The translations under genes and the position numbers were made by a program. A stretch of DNA of 6,283 nucleotides. Source: Caldithrix sp. (GTDB lineage Bacteria; KSB1; UBA2214; DYKH01). The stretch covers positions 1 to 6,283 of the forward strand of contig DYKH01000262.1 in assembly GCA_020722685.1 (NCBI GenBank), in the 5' to 3' direction. The notes beneath the pieces were generated by a model. It saw nothing but the letters and a program-made list of their open reading frames with translations, did not search any database and was not told where the DNA came from. Shown piece by piece: positions 1 through 6,215 of this stretch (positions are counted from its first letter, which is position 1; each line of letters opens with the position of its first letter).

Positions 1-128
1 ATTGCCGCGCTGACCAAGACTGGGCCGGGGTCTTGGAACGACATTTCCCGTGTCGCGATAATCGAATCACTAGTACCCTGTCTCATAAGTTTTCCGACTA
101 TAGCCACGCGAAAAGTGCCTAAAAACAA

Positions 129-416
129 GTGTTTTCCAGCACACGATAGCACCACATTGAGCTCATCCAATTCAAATGCGACGACAATCGCTTGGAGGGG
201 ACACCCATGCGCCAACAACGTCACGACGCGCGTCACTTCGGCCGGGTCAGTCTGCAAGCGATAAAAGACAGTGCCTTTCGTTTCGGCGAACGTCTTGTGG
301 CAGACATCGCAGAGATAGCGACGCTCTTTCACACTATGAACATGGATGTTGCCCTGGCCGGCCTGCCCCCTTGCGGGACAGTCCAAAGTAGGGCAAAATA
401 CGGTCTGTGGATCCAT
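129..416 (-). pseudogene. IS1/COG3677-like transposase, N-terminal remnant
   Basis: The minus strand reads from an ATG at 416 with GGAG (429-426) 9 nt upstream. The product starts MDPQTVFCP and carries a zinc ribbon: C8-X4-C13 and C36-X2-C39, with NIHVHSVKERRYLCDVCHKT between and around them, then FYRLQTDP and LLAHGCPLQAIVVAFELDE up to residue 85. From memory this is the DNA-binding N-terminus of IS1-related transposases (InsA/COG3677 type). After residue 85 (base 162) the match fades. Residues 86-96 (LNVVLSCAGKH) could still be a shortened form of the following segment, and beyond about base 129 I recognise nothing. The frame nevertheless stays open to base 1, giving 138 codons without a stop, so a naive call would be a partial CDS at 1-416. 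No DDE catalytic domain is visible. I read this as a truncated, non-functional remnant, fairly sure about the family and less sure about the exact breakpoint. Confidence 0.75.
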
Positions 417-420
417 TGGC

Positions 421-447
421 GGTGACTCCGTCAAGTTGGTGACTCGG
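421..447. repeat. candidate terminal end of the IS1-like element
   Basis: Immediately upstream of the minus-strand transposase start lies a segment with two direct copies of GGTGACTC (421-428 and 438-445, starts 17 bp apart) around TCAAGTT. Read inward toward the transposase it contains CCAACTT, a core also present in the terminal repeats of IS1 as I remember them (GGTGATGCTGCCAACTT). Its distance from the start codon suits an IS end. The opposite end is not visible in the window, so it cannot be confirmed as an inverted repeat, and no flanking target duplication could be matched to it. Confidence 0.35.
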
Positions 448-558
448 ACGCAGTATGCCAATGGATTCACGTTTTATCAAGTTGTTGAGCTCGCTCCACG
501 ATTGTGTGGGGTGCTACCAGATGTGCCGCCTATCACGGCAATTCCCAATGAACCAGAA

Positions 559-587
559 TTGGAAACCTCGATAGGCGCGTCGATAGT
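559..587 (+). promoter_or_regulatory. weak sigma-70-like promoter candidate for the glycosyltransferase pair
   Basis: TTGGAA (559-564) and GATAGT (582-587) are separated by 17 nt. Each matches four of six consensus positions. Transcription would start near 594, giving a leader of about 36 nt before the ATG at 630. The stretch 448-629 otherwise holds no convincing gene on either strand. The match is weak enough to arise by chance. Confidence 0.25.
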
Positions 588-617
588 GCTTGGCGAGGTA
601 AGGGTTTTGTCATACGT

Positions 618-623
618 GAGGAG
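618..623 (+). promoter_or_regulatory. ribosome binding site of the first glycosyltransferase
   Basis: GAGGAG lies 6 nt upstream of the ATG at 630. It is a strong Shine-Dalgarno match and supports that start over later internal ATG codons. Confidence 0.75.
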
Positions 624-629
624 TCCGCG

Positions 630-2552
630 ATGCCTCTAGTCCGCCGGCTGCAAGAATGGCACATTTTCTCAACCCTTGTCATGGCAGGGTTAGCGATCGT
701 CGTTGGCGTCCTTTACCTACCGGTTACCGATGCGCCTTTTCAGGGTGACGACTTTCGCTACGTCCATTACCTTTTCTTCAATCTTGATGCGTTGCTTGAA
801 GGGAAGAAATGGGATATCTGGCTTTCTACGTTTTCCGGCTTTGGCGCGTGGAGTTATTTTCGCCCGATGTTTCAGTTATCGTATCTGCTGGATTATCTAT
901 CCTGGGGGTTGAATCCGGTTGGATACCATTTGACGAATCTACTCTTGCATACCTTGACCGCGTTCTTGGTGTTCATATTGTGTTGGCAACTCACGCGACA
1001 GCGATGGGCAGCTGTTGTCGCCGGTCTATGCTTTGCAATAATGCCCATTCATGTGGAAGCAGTCGCTTGGTTTGGAGCACGCGCGGATGGACTCAATGCG
1101 CTATGCTACAGCCTGAGTGTAGTCTCTTTTGTGCTATTCCGTCAACGCGGTCGTTTGATCTTCCTGGCTCTTTCTATCATTGCTTTTGGATGCGCGCTAC
1201 TAGCCAAGGAAGTGGCGGTATCCCTACCATTGGTACTGCTCCTGTACGACTGGCTATATCAACGCGGACGTATACTGGCAGTACAAGCGCTCTGTGAACA
1301 TCTTCTGTTCTGGGGAGTTCTGGCGGGCTACCTCGGACTCCGCGTTGCGTTGTGGGGGCAGACTGGAATATCTGTGGGTACCAGAGTAGCAGCTTTGGAA
1401 TGGGATTATCTATCGCAGGCGTTCATCTTGGCACTGACAGACCCATTTCTCTCTGACATGACGAATGAGTTGCGCTGGTTGCTACTCGGCTTAGCGGGTA
1501 TCGGCTTGCTCATCTATCGTTTCCGCCGCGAGTTGTGGCTGGGCGTTGGGTGGATTGGCGCAACAATTCTACCGTCGTTGTTGAGTCTCGACCGATCCGT
1601 CTTTGACCGTTATGTGTATCTCCCTTCCGTTGGACTGGCATTGTTATTGGCGAGTGTGATCTCTCGTCCGGGGGTGTTCAAGGCACGGTTGTCGTACGCG
1701 ATTGGTTTTGTGATGTTTGTGACTGTTGTTGGCACGTATGCCCCTGCGCTTTATGCGCGCAATGAAGCTTGGGCGCGCGCGGCACAGATCACGCAGTTAG
1801 TTACTCAGCAGGTCCGTTTACTACATCCCACTGTCTTATCTGACGCGCGGTTGATTTTCACCAATGTCCCTGTCTTGGTTGGCGGGAGAGGAATGCAGGC
1901 ATTCGGAGGAAAACTTCACTATGCAATGCAGTTATCATACAAGAATTCACGGTTGGAGGTGCATAATCTTAGCAAATTCCCTGTATTGACAGAAGGACTG
2001 GAGCGGACGTATTTTTTCGAGTACAATCGGCGTAGAATCATTGAGCGGGTAGACCTGATCCGCATACTTGAGGAACGAAATCGTTGCAAGGATTTCTTGC
2101 AACCGGCGGTTATATGGGATTTCAAGGATGGGATTCAGGGCTGGGAACCCTGGCATGATCTTACCGGCTTTGAAATACGCGATGGAGTACTGATTACGAG
2201 ATCAATGGGCAACGATCCCTACATGGCAAGCCCCGAAACTGACATTGCCTCAGAGAGGATAGGGATTGTTGAAGTAACGATGCGCGTCACTGCAAATCAA
2301 CCGACTACCGAGGGACGCATATATTGGCACGCATCAAGTAGTCAGGATTTTGAGCCAGAGTTGTTCCGACCATTTGTAGTGAAGGCGGATGGAGAATTTC
2401 ACAGCTACCGCGTAGATATCGCCAGCGGAGCGCTCTATATGGGCGATCGCATTCTGCGTTTGCGGCTAGACCCAACTGACTCGCCGGCAGAGGTTGCTAT
2501 AAAAGAGATCCGGATCTTGGTATATTGCAGCACGATGCCGGAAGGGTATTGA
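630..2552 (+). CDS. GT-C fold membrane glycosyltransferase (TMTC/PMT-like) with C-terminal carbohydrate-binding-like domain
   Basis: A 640-residue protein that probably moves a sugar from a polyprenyl-phosphate donor to an acceptor outside the membrane. A first membrane segment (about 12-31) is followed by a loop with D40-D41, the usual place of the GT-C catalytic acid. Next come YFRP (76-79), GYHLTNLLLH (98-107), PIHVEAVAW...RAD (139-153), AKE (192-194) and DRYVYLPS (326-333). These match in order the conserved blocks of TMTC-type O-mannosyltransferases and their bacterial relatives. About 11-13 membrane segments end near 375. A soluble stretch follows (about 395-485, containing ARLIFTNVP), shared with the next gene. 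Residues about 493-635 form a separate beta-rich module beginning VIWDFKDGIQGW and containing DP, GEFHSYRVDI and LRLDP; it resembles the jelly-roll carbohydrate-binding domains attached to glycosidases. No TPR repeats are present, unlike animal TMTCs. Donor and acceptor cannot be told from sequence. The ATG is supported by GAGGAG. The gene probably shares an mRNA with the paralog that starts 35 bp later. Confidence 0.88.
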   Translation: MPLVRRLQEWHIFSTLVMAGLAIVVGVLYLPVTDAPFQGDDFRYVHYLFFNLDALLEGKKWDIWLSTFSGFGAWSYFRPMFQLSYLLDYLSWGLNPVGYHLTNLLLHTLTAFLVFILCWQLTRQRWAAVVAGLCFAIMPIHVEAVAWFGARADGLNALCYSLSVVSFVLFRQRGRLIFLALSIIAFGCALLAKEVAVSLPLVLLLYDWLYQRGRILAVQALCEHLLFWGVLAGYLGLRVALWGQTGISVGTRVAALEWDYLSQAFILALTDPFLSDMTNELRWLLLGLAGIGLLIYRFRRELWLGVGWIGATILPSLLSLDRSVFDRYVYLPSVGLALLLASVISRPGVFKARLSYAIGFVMFVTVVGTYAPALYARNEAWARAAQITQLVTQQVRLLHPTVLSDARLIFTNVPVLVGGRGMQAFGGKLHYAMQLSYKNSRLEVHNLSKFPVLTEGLERTYFFEYNRRRIIERVDLIRILEERNRCKDFLQPAVIWDFKDGIQGWEPWHDLTGFEIRDGVLITRSMGNDPYMASPETDIASERIGIVEVTMRVTANQPTTEGRIYWHASSSQDFEPELFRPFVVKADGEFHSYRVDIASGALYMGDRILRLRLDPTDSPAEVAIKEIRILVYCSTMPEGY

Positions 2553-2573
2553 GTCTATACATCGTAGCGGGCA

Positions 2574-2578
2574 AAGGA
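2574..2578 (+). promoter_or_regulatory. ribosome binding site deciding the second glycosyltransferase start
   Basis: AAGGA lies 9 nt before GTG at 2588. The longest possible frame begins with TTG at 2525 inside the upstream gene and lacks a well-placed Shine-Dalgarno site, as does the ATG at 2621. The GTG is therefore the best-supported start. Confidence 0.6.
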
Positions 2579-2587
2579 TCTGTTTCA

Positions 2588-4039
2588 GTGCTGCGTAACA
2601 ATGATTCGATTCAAACTGCTATGCAGGGGAATGGTTATGTTCGGCAGTGGGCGATGCTGGTTGCTATGCTTGCATTGTTAATCGGCGTTGCCTATGCTCC
2701 TTCCCTTACTGCCTATTTCATTTGCGACGACTTTGATACGGTCGCGCATCTTTTTTTTGCCAAACCTCTGCTGAACGATAGCGACTTGACGTGGTTCCTG
2801 CTCCGGAGCAATGATGGTGGACACTATTTTCGTCCGGTCGGTCAGTTGATGTACTTGCTCGACTCGTTGACGTGGGGGCTAGAACCATTTGGATACCATC
2901 TGACCAACTTGATTTTTCATTGTCTGACTTCTTTCTTGGCATTTTTGCTGAGCTGGCGCATCACGCGAAATTGCACCACGGCAACCACGGTGATGGTTCT
3001 GTTCAGCGTACTACCTGTCCATGCGGGTGCGGTCTCGTGGATCGCGGCGCGATATGATGTCATCTGTGGAACATTCTACCTGGGAAGTGTTCTTTTCTAT
3101 GTGCTCTATTGCCAACGCGGCTCTCGTTCGTTCTATCTGCTATCGCTGGGTCTGTTCTTTCTTGCATTGGGAGCAAAGGAGGTAGCCTTCACATTGCCAT
3201 TTGCTATCGCACTTTACGAACTTGTCTATGTTTCCATCCAGCGGATAGACCTCAGTAAATCGCTTTTGCGCCAACTTGCGTTTTGGTTGGAATTAGTTTT
3301 CTTTATTGGATTCCGGCTGTGGCTCTTTGGAGTGATCGGCTACGAGGCAGAGGTAACTGTGAACGATACTGCTTGGTGGCTTGATCGAACACTGGAATTC
3401 ATCCTCGATCCGCTGGCGCTCGATATGAGCGAGCAGGTGCGATGGTTTTTCCTTGGGCTTTGTATGTTGGTCGCGATTGCGTACCGTTCGCGACGAGAAG
3501 TCTTGTTGGGATTGGGGTGGATCCCTATCACATTCATTGCAACGATTAGTTCAGGAGCCAGCGACCGCTCTTTCTACATCCCTTCTTTCGGCTTGGTTTT
3601 GGTGTTGGGCAGCATCGCGGCGCGGCTATCCGGTCGGCAGTCCAGATTGACGCGTGCTCTAGGCATGTTGATCTTGCTGGGTTTGATGCTGATTTACGGT
3701 GTCGCCTTGTTTGGGCGCAATCAACTGTACCATCGCGCTGGCGAAGTCGCCTACGCCATTCCGCAGCAGGTCAAGGCGCTCTACCCTGTGCTGCCACCCG
3801 AGGCGCGTCTGTTTTTTGTCGGTGTACCAGACCGCCTGCCCTCAGGAATCTTGGTCTATTTGACCGGTTTCAGATCGTCTATGCAAATAACGTACCGCAA
3901 TCGGAGCCTAGACGTAAACCGAGTGGGCGAATTCCCCCAAACTGTTGAGCAGCCAGATCGTGCATTTTTCTTTTTGGTAGATCATCGTCGAGTCACGGAT
4001 CGTACGATGCTCGTCCAAGAAGAATTGAAACGACGATAG
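2588..4039 (+). CDS. GT-C fold membrane glycosyltransferase (TMTC/PMT-like), paralog of the upstream gene
   Basis: From the GTG this is a 483-residue polytopic protein, collinear with the first 485 or so residues of its upstream neighbour. In this numbering the first membrane segment is about 22-40, then CDDFD with D47-D48 in the first outer loop, HYFRP (79-83), GYHLTN (102-107), PVHAGAVSW...RYD (143-157), GAKE (195-198) and SDRSFYIPS (325-333), with the last membrane helix ending near 376. A soluble tail contains ARLFFVGVPDR. The role is inferred to be transfer of a polyprenyl-linked sugar on the outer face of the membrane, but the substrate is unknown. Two differences from the paralog stand out. 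It ends at LKRR with no beta-sandwich module, and the conserved HVEAV block reads HAGAV, so a usually conserved Glu is replaced by Gly. The gene begins 35 bp after the upstream stop with no promoter seen between them, which suggests a two-gene operon. Alternative starts are TTG 2525 (504 residues) and ATG 2621 (472 residues). Confidence 0.87.
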   Translation: MLRNNDSIQTAMQGNGYVRQWAMLVAMLALLIGVAYAPSLTAYFICDDFDTVAHLFFAKPLLNDSDLTWFLLRSNDGGHYFRPVGQLMYLLDSLTWGLEPFGYHLTNLIFHCLTSFLAFLLSWRITRNCTTATTVMVLFSVLPVHAGAVSWIAARYDVICGTFYLGSVLFYVLYCQRGSRSFYLLSLGLFFLALGAKEVAFTLPFAIALYELVYVSIQRIDLSKSLLRQLAFWLELVFFIGFRLWLFGVIGYEAEVTVNDTAWWLDRTLEFILDPLALDMSEQVRWFFLGLCMLVAIAYRSRREVLLGLGWIPITFIATISSGASDRSFYIPSFGLVLVLGSIAARLSGRQSRLTRALGMLILLGLMLIYGVALFGRNQLYHRAGEVAYAIPQQVKALYPVLPPEARLFFVGVPDRLPSGILVYLTGFRSSMQITYRNRSLDVNRVGEFPQTVEQPDRAFFFLVDHRRVTDRTMLVQEELKRR

Positions 4040-4050
4040 TTGGCAGTTTT

Positions 4051-4079
4051 TTGACAGATCTGTAGACACTGTGTAGAAT
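4051..4079 (+). promoter_or_regulatory. near-consensus sigma-70 promoter for the LamG protein
   Basis: A perfect TTGACA (4051-4056), a 17-nt spacer and TAGAAT (4074-4079, five of six matches) put the transcription start near 4086. The leader to the ATG at 4175 would be about 89 nt. A 10-bp perfect palindrome, ACAGATCTGT (4054-4063), overlaps the -35 box and could be an operator. This promoter implies that the LamG gene is transcribed independently of the glycosyltransferase pair just upstream. Confidence 0.7.
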
Positions 4080-4160
4080 GAGCGCGTGCAATGTTCGGTT
4101 GTCTATGCCGACCCCGTGTGCCGGGTCAGGTCGCGCAGAGAAATACTCAATCTCGATGCA

Positions 4161-4164
4161 GAGG
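4161..4164 (+). promoter_or_regulatory. ribosome binding site deciding the LamG protein start
   Basis: GAGG lies 10 nt before the ATG at 4175. A longer frame could start at ATG 4091, but that codon falls about 5 nt after the predicted transcription start, has no Shine-Dalgarno site, and would put a Cys/Arg-rich stretch ahead of the signal sequence. Confidence 0.65.
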
Positions 4165-4174
4165 TATATGTCCA

Positions 4175-6124
4175 ATGGATGTGCTGGAGCGCCGATCGTG
4201 GTCTCGCAAAAGACTGGGCGTAATTACTCAGTGGGCGATCAGTCTCTTGATCGTGGCATTGTTCGTTTTCGGTTCTGAGCGATTGCCCGGGACACTCACA
4301 CTTGCTGGATCGGCTGGGGCGGACAACTGGCGCACGGCAGCCGGCGCAACGCCTTATCGCGCGGGTGGACGGGCGGCGCAAACTCCAACCGCGTCCCGCG
4401 TGGTGATGCCTCCCCGCGTGCAGAAGGTGGTAGCTACCTCCAGTCCAGTCGCGTCTGCCTATCAGGTCAGGCAAGGCGTCCGTGCACCGCGACTTGCAGT
4501 GGTAGATGAGCACACGGTCGCATTATATCGGTTGGATTCACAGATAGGCAACCAGGTGCTCGACGAGACCGGGCGTTACACTGCCACGCTGCACGGTAGC
4601 GCGGCGATTACAAGTACCGGTTTGTTCAGCGGCGCGCTGTGGCTCGACGGAAACAATTCGTACCTCCGCACCGGCTATCTGGGGGAACTCCCGCGCGGGA
4701 CCATCGAAGCCTTTGTGGATTTTAGCACGTCGTGCATCCCCGACAATTACATGCACCCACTGCTTTCCGTCGGCGGCGAATTTGGCAGCCATCAGAATGT
4801 TCTTCAAGTTATCCATGCTCTGGGCGTGTATCTAGGGTTCGGCATCTATGCGGACAGCGCATGGTGGTGGTCGGATAGCGGCATCAATCCCTGTCGGTAT
4901 CTTGCCGGAAAATCTGCCACGGTCTGGCCCTACGAAGCGTGGCGGTATCACCACGTGGCGATCACTTGGGGCGAGCGCGGGATGGAGGTTTGGGTAGATG
5001 GTGTTTTGCACGGTGTGGGAGTGGGTAATATCGTTCCGCCTCCCAACAATTATGATTACAGGTGCAATCCCCAGATGCAGATTGGCCAAGCCCCCTGGCC
5101 CCCCAACGATCTTTATCCGGTCTGCAAGACGCCGGTGATCAATGTGCATGCCCCGGTTGTCTATAAAGGCGGAATGCCAGCGTACGCCACATTCTTGATT
5201 GGCTGCGACTCGACCGGTCCCTGTTTCAGCGGTCGGATTGACGACCTGCGAATCAGCGACATTCAACGCACGTTCGAATGGACGATCGTGCCTACGTCGT
5301 CACCCACTCCAACTCAAACTCCAGATAGAGTTACCGGCGAGTACGGGGTAGACAGCCATACCCTCGCGCTCTTCCATCTCAACTATCAAACCGAATGGCT
5401 GACAGTTGTAGACGAGACGGGGCTGCACGTGGGCTATCTGCGCGGCAACGCGAATGTCGCGCCGAGCGGTGGCTTTTTCAACGGCGGGGTCGTGCTGGAC
5501 GGATTGATCGCCCCGAACGGATATCCCTCCTACGTGAATCTCGGAAGTCACGGCTCTCCCGGCGCTGGAACCGTGGAGGCGTGGTTTAAATCCACCAACA
5601 CCACCCCGAATTGGATGGTCATTGGTTCGGGGGGTGCGCCGGGTCCCGGCGGGCTGGTGTGGAGCAATATGCTATTGGGCGTGCCGTGGTGGGAGAACAG
5701 CACCTTCCGCTTTGGCATTTTCGGAGAGACGGGCTGGGCTTGGGCGGATAGCGGAATCCAGCCATCTGCGTTGGCGGATGATTGCTGGCATCACCTCGCC
5801 GGGACCTGGGGTTCGCAAGGGATGAAGATTTGGGTGGACGGAGTCTTGCGCGGTAGCAACTCTTTCACGGGACGTCCTGATATGTATCTCATTCTCGGTT
5901 GTGATACTTGGGGGAACTGTCTGAAAGGCGCGATGGATGAGGTCCGGGTGAGCGATATTCAGCGGTCTTTTTCCATTGAAATACTGCGCGCCGCCAGAGC
6001 GGCAGCGCTGAGAGCCCAGCCATCGCCTACGGCGCGTCTGCGACAGCCGGCGAATCCCCGCGATAGTTTTTCCATATTCATTCCATTCGTTCAACGCAAC
6101 GATCCGGTGTGTCCTTTCGAATGA
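4175..6124 (+). CDS. secreted protein with two LamG (concanavalin A-like) domains
   Basis: A 649-residue exported protein, probably a glycan or surface binder rather than an enzyme, since no catalytic motif is seen. The N-terminus is a classic signal sequence: basic RRSWSRKR, then a hydrophobic core (about 16-33), with possible cleavage near AGSAGA (44-49). A low-complexity stretch (about 50-109) precedes LamG domain 1 (about 110-367), which runs from VDEHTVALYRLD to IDDLRISDIQRTF. A Pro/Thr/Ser linker (PTSSPTPTQTP, 373-383) joins it to LamG domain 2 (about 392-599), which runs from VDSHTLALFHLN to MDEVRVSDIQRSF. Both domains share W-x-W-[AS]-D-S-G-I-[NQ]-P, WVDGVL and a GC-X5-C loop. The C-terminus ends with a hydrophobic strand, FSIFIPFVQRN, then DPVCPFE. 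Domain 1 carries about 48 extra residues (about 285-332) with two more cysteines. The family is best described as Laminin_G_3-like. The ligand is unknown. The gene has its own promoter upstream and an intrinsic terminator downstream. Confidence 0.88.
   Translation: MDVLERRSWSRKRLGVITQWAISLLIVALFVFGSERLPGTLTLAGSAGADNWRTAAGATPYRAGGRAAQTPTASRVVMPPRVQKVVATSSPVASAYQVRQGVRAPRLAVVDEHTVALYRLDSQIGNQVLDETGRYTATLHGSAAITSTGLFSGALWLDGNNSYLRTGYLGELPRGTIEAFVDFSTSCIPDNYMHPLLSVGGEFGSHQNVLQVIHALGVYLGFGIYADSAWWWSDSGINPCRYLAGKSATVWPYEAWRYHHVAITWGERGMEVWVDGVLHGVGVGNIVPPPNNYDYRCNPQMQIGQAPWPPNDLYPVCKTPVINVHAPVVYKGGMPAYATFLIGCDSTGPCFSGRIDDLRISDIQRTFEWTIVPTSSPTPTQTPDRVTGEYGVDSHTLALFHLNYQTEWLTVVDETGLHVGYLRGNANVAPSGGFFNGGVVLDGLIAPNGYPSYVNLGSHGSPGAGTVEAWFKSTNTTPNWMVIGSGGAPGPGGLVWSNMLLGVPWWENSTFRFGIFGETGWAWADSGIQPSALADDCWHHLAGTWGSQGMKIWVDGVLRGSNSFTGRPDMYLILGCDTWGNCLKGAMDEVRVSDIQRSFSIEILRAARAAALRAQPSPTARLRQPANPRDSFSIFIPFVQRNDPVCPFE
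4502..5971 (+). repeat. tandem LamG domain duplication
   Basis: Two homologous coding segments (about 4502-5275 and 5348-5971) each begin VD-x-HT-[VL]-AL, continue through VxDETG and WVDGVL, and end in [DE]-[LV]-R-[IV]-SDIQR-[TS]-F. They are separated by the Pro/Thr/Ser linker (about 5276-5347). The copies have diverged clearly at the protein level, so this is an old internal duplication rather than a recent DNA repeat. Confidence 0.8.
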
Positions 6125-6177
6125 CACCGACTGGACGACCCGCGCGTAGAACGGGTATGGCTCAGGCGATCACGAAC

Positions 6178-6211
6178 AAGAAAACGAGGTGGGGTGTTCA
6201 CCTCGTTTCTT
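6178..6211. terminator. bidirectional Rho-independent terminator
   Basis: AAACGAGGTG (6182-6191) pairs perfectly with CACCTCGTTT (6199-6208) around a 7-nt loop. With one bulged A the stem extends by AAG/CTT (6178-6180 with 6209-6211). The plus strand continues TTTCTTCATTT, and the A-rich left side gives a T-rich tail on the minus strand. It lies between the stop codons of two convergent genes (6124 and 6216), so it can end transcription from both sides. Confidence 0.85.
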
Positions 6212-6215
6212 CATT

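Noticed and set aside
14..36. Perfect 7-bp inverted repeat CCAAGAC/GTCTTGG with a 9-nt GC-rich loop
   Set aside because: No T-run follows on either strand and nothing else marks it as a terminator or operator. A 7-bp stem is common by chance.
3..122. Open plus-strand frame from the left edge to TAA at 120-122
   Set aside because: Its translation (for example DQDWAGVLERHFP) matches no family I know and its second half runs through the possible IS end. Too weak to call a gene end.
157..492. Identical TTGAGCTC at 157-164 and 485-492 flanking the transposase remnant, resembling an 8-bp target duplication
   Set aside because: The right copy does not abut the candidate IS end (447), the left one lies inside transposase-like coding sequence, and a few 8-bp matches are expected by chance in a region this size.
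477..629. Minus-strand open stretch of about 50 codons in the upstream region
   Set aside because: It is just the space between two stops, with no start codon, ribosome site or family resemblance.
192..639. Plus-strand frames of 70-97 codons across the upstream region
   Set aside because: They lie antisense to the transposase remnant or end inside the glycosyltransferase start. They lack good ribosome sites and recognisable protein features.
4047..4052. Run of six T after the second glycosyltransferase, as a possible terminator
   Set aside because: No stable hairpin precedes it, and the last two T's form part of the TTGACA -35 box.
4091..4174. Extended N-terminus of the LamG protein from ATG 4091
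   Set aside because: It would be nearly leaderless relative to the predicted transcription start and would put a Cys/Arg-rich stretch before the signal sequence. ATG 4175 has a ribosome site and fits a signal peptide.
4103..6127. Several 80-150-codon minus-strand frames opposite the LamG gene
   Set aside because: They are antisense shadows of a G+C-rich gene whose plus-strand product has clear domains. The shadows have low-complexity, Arg-rich translations.
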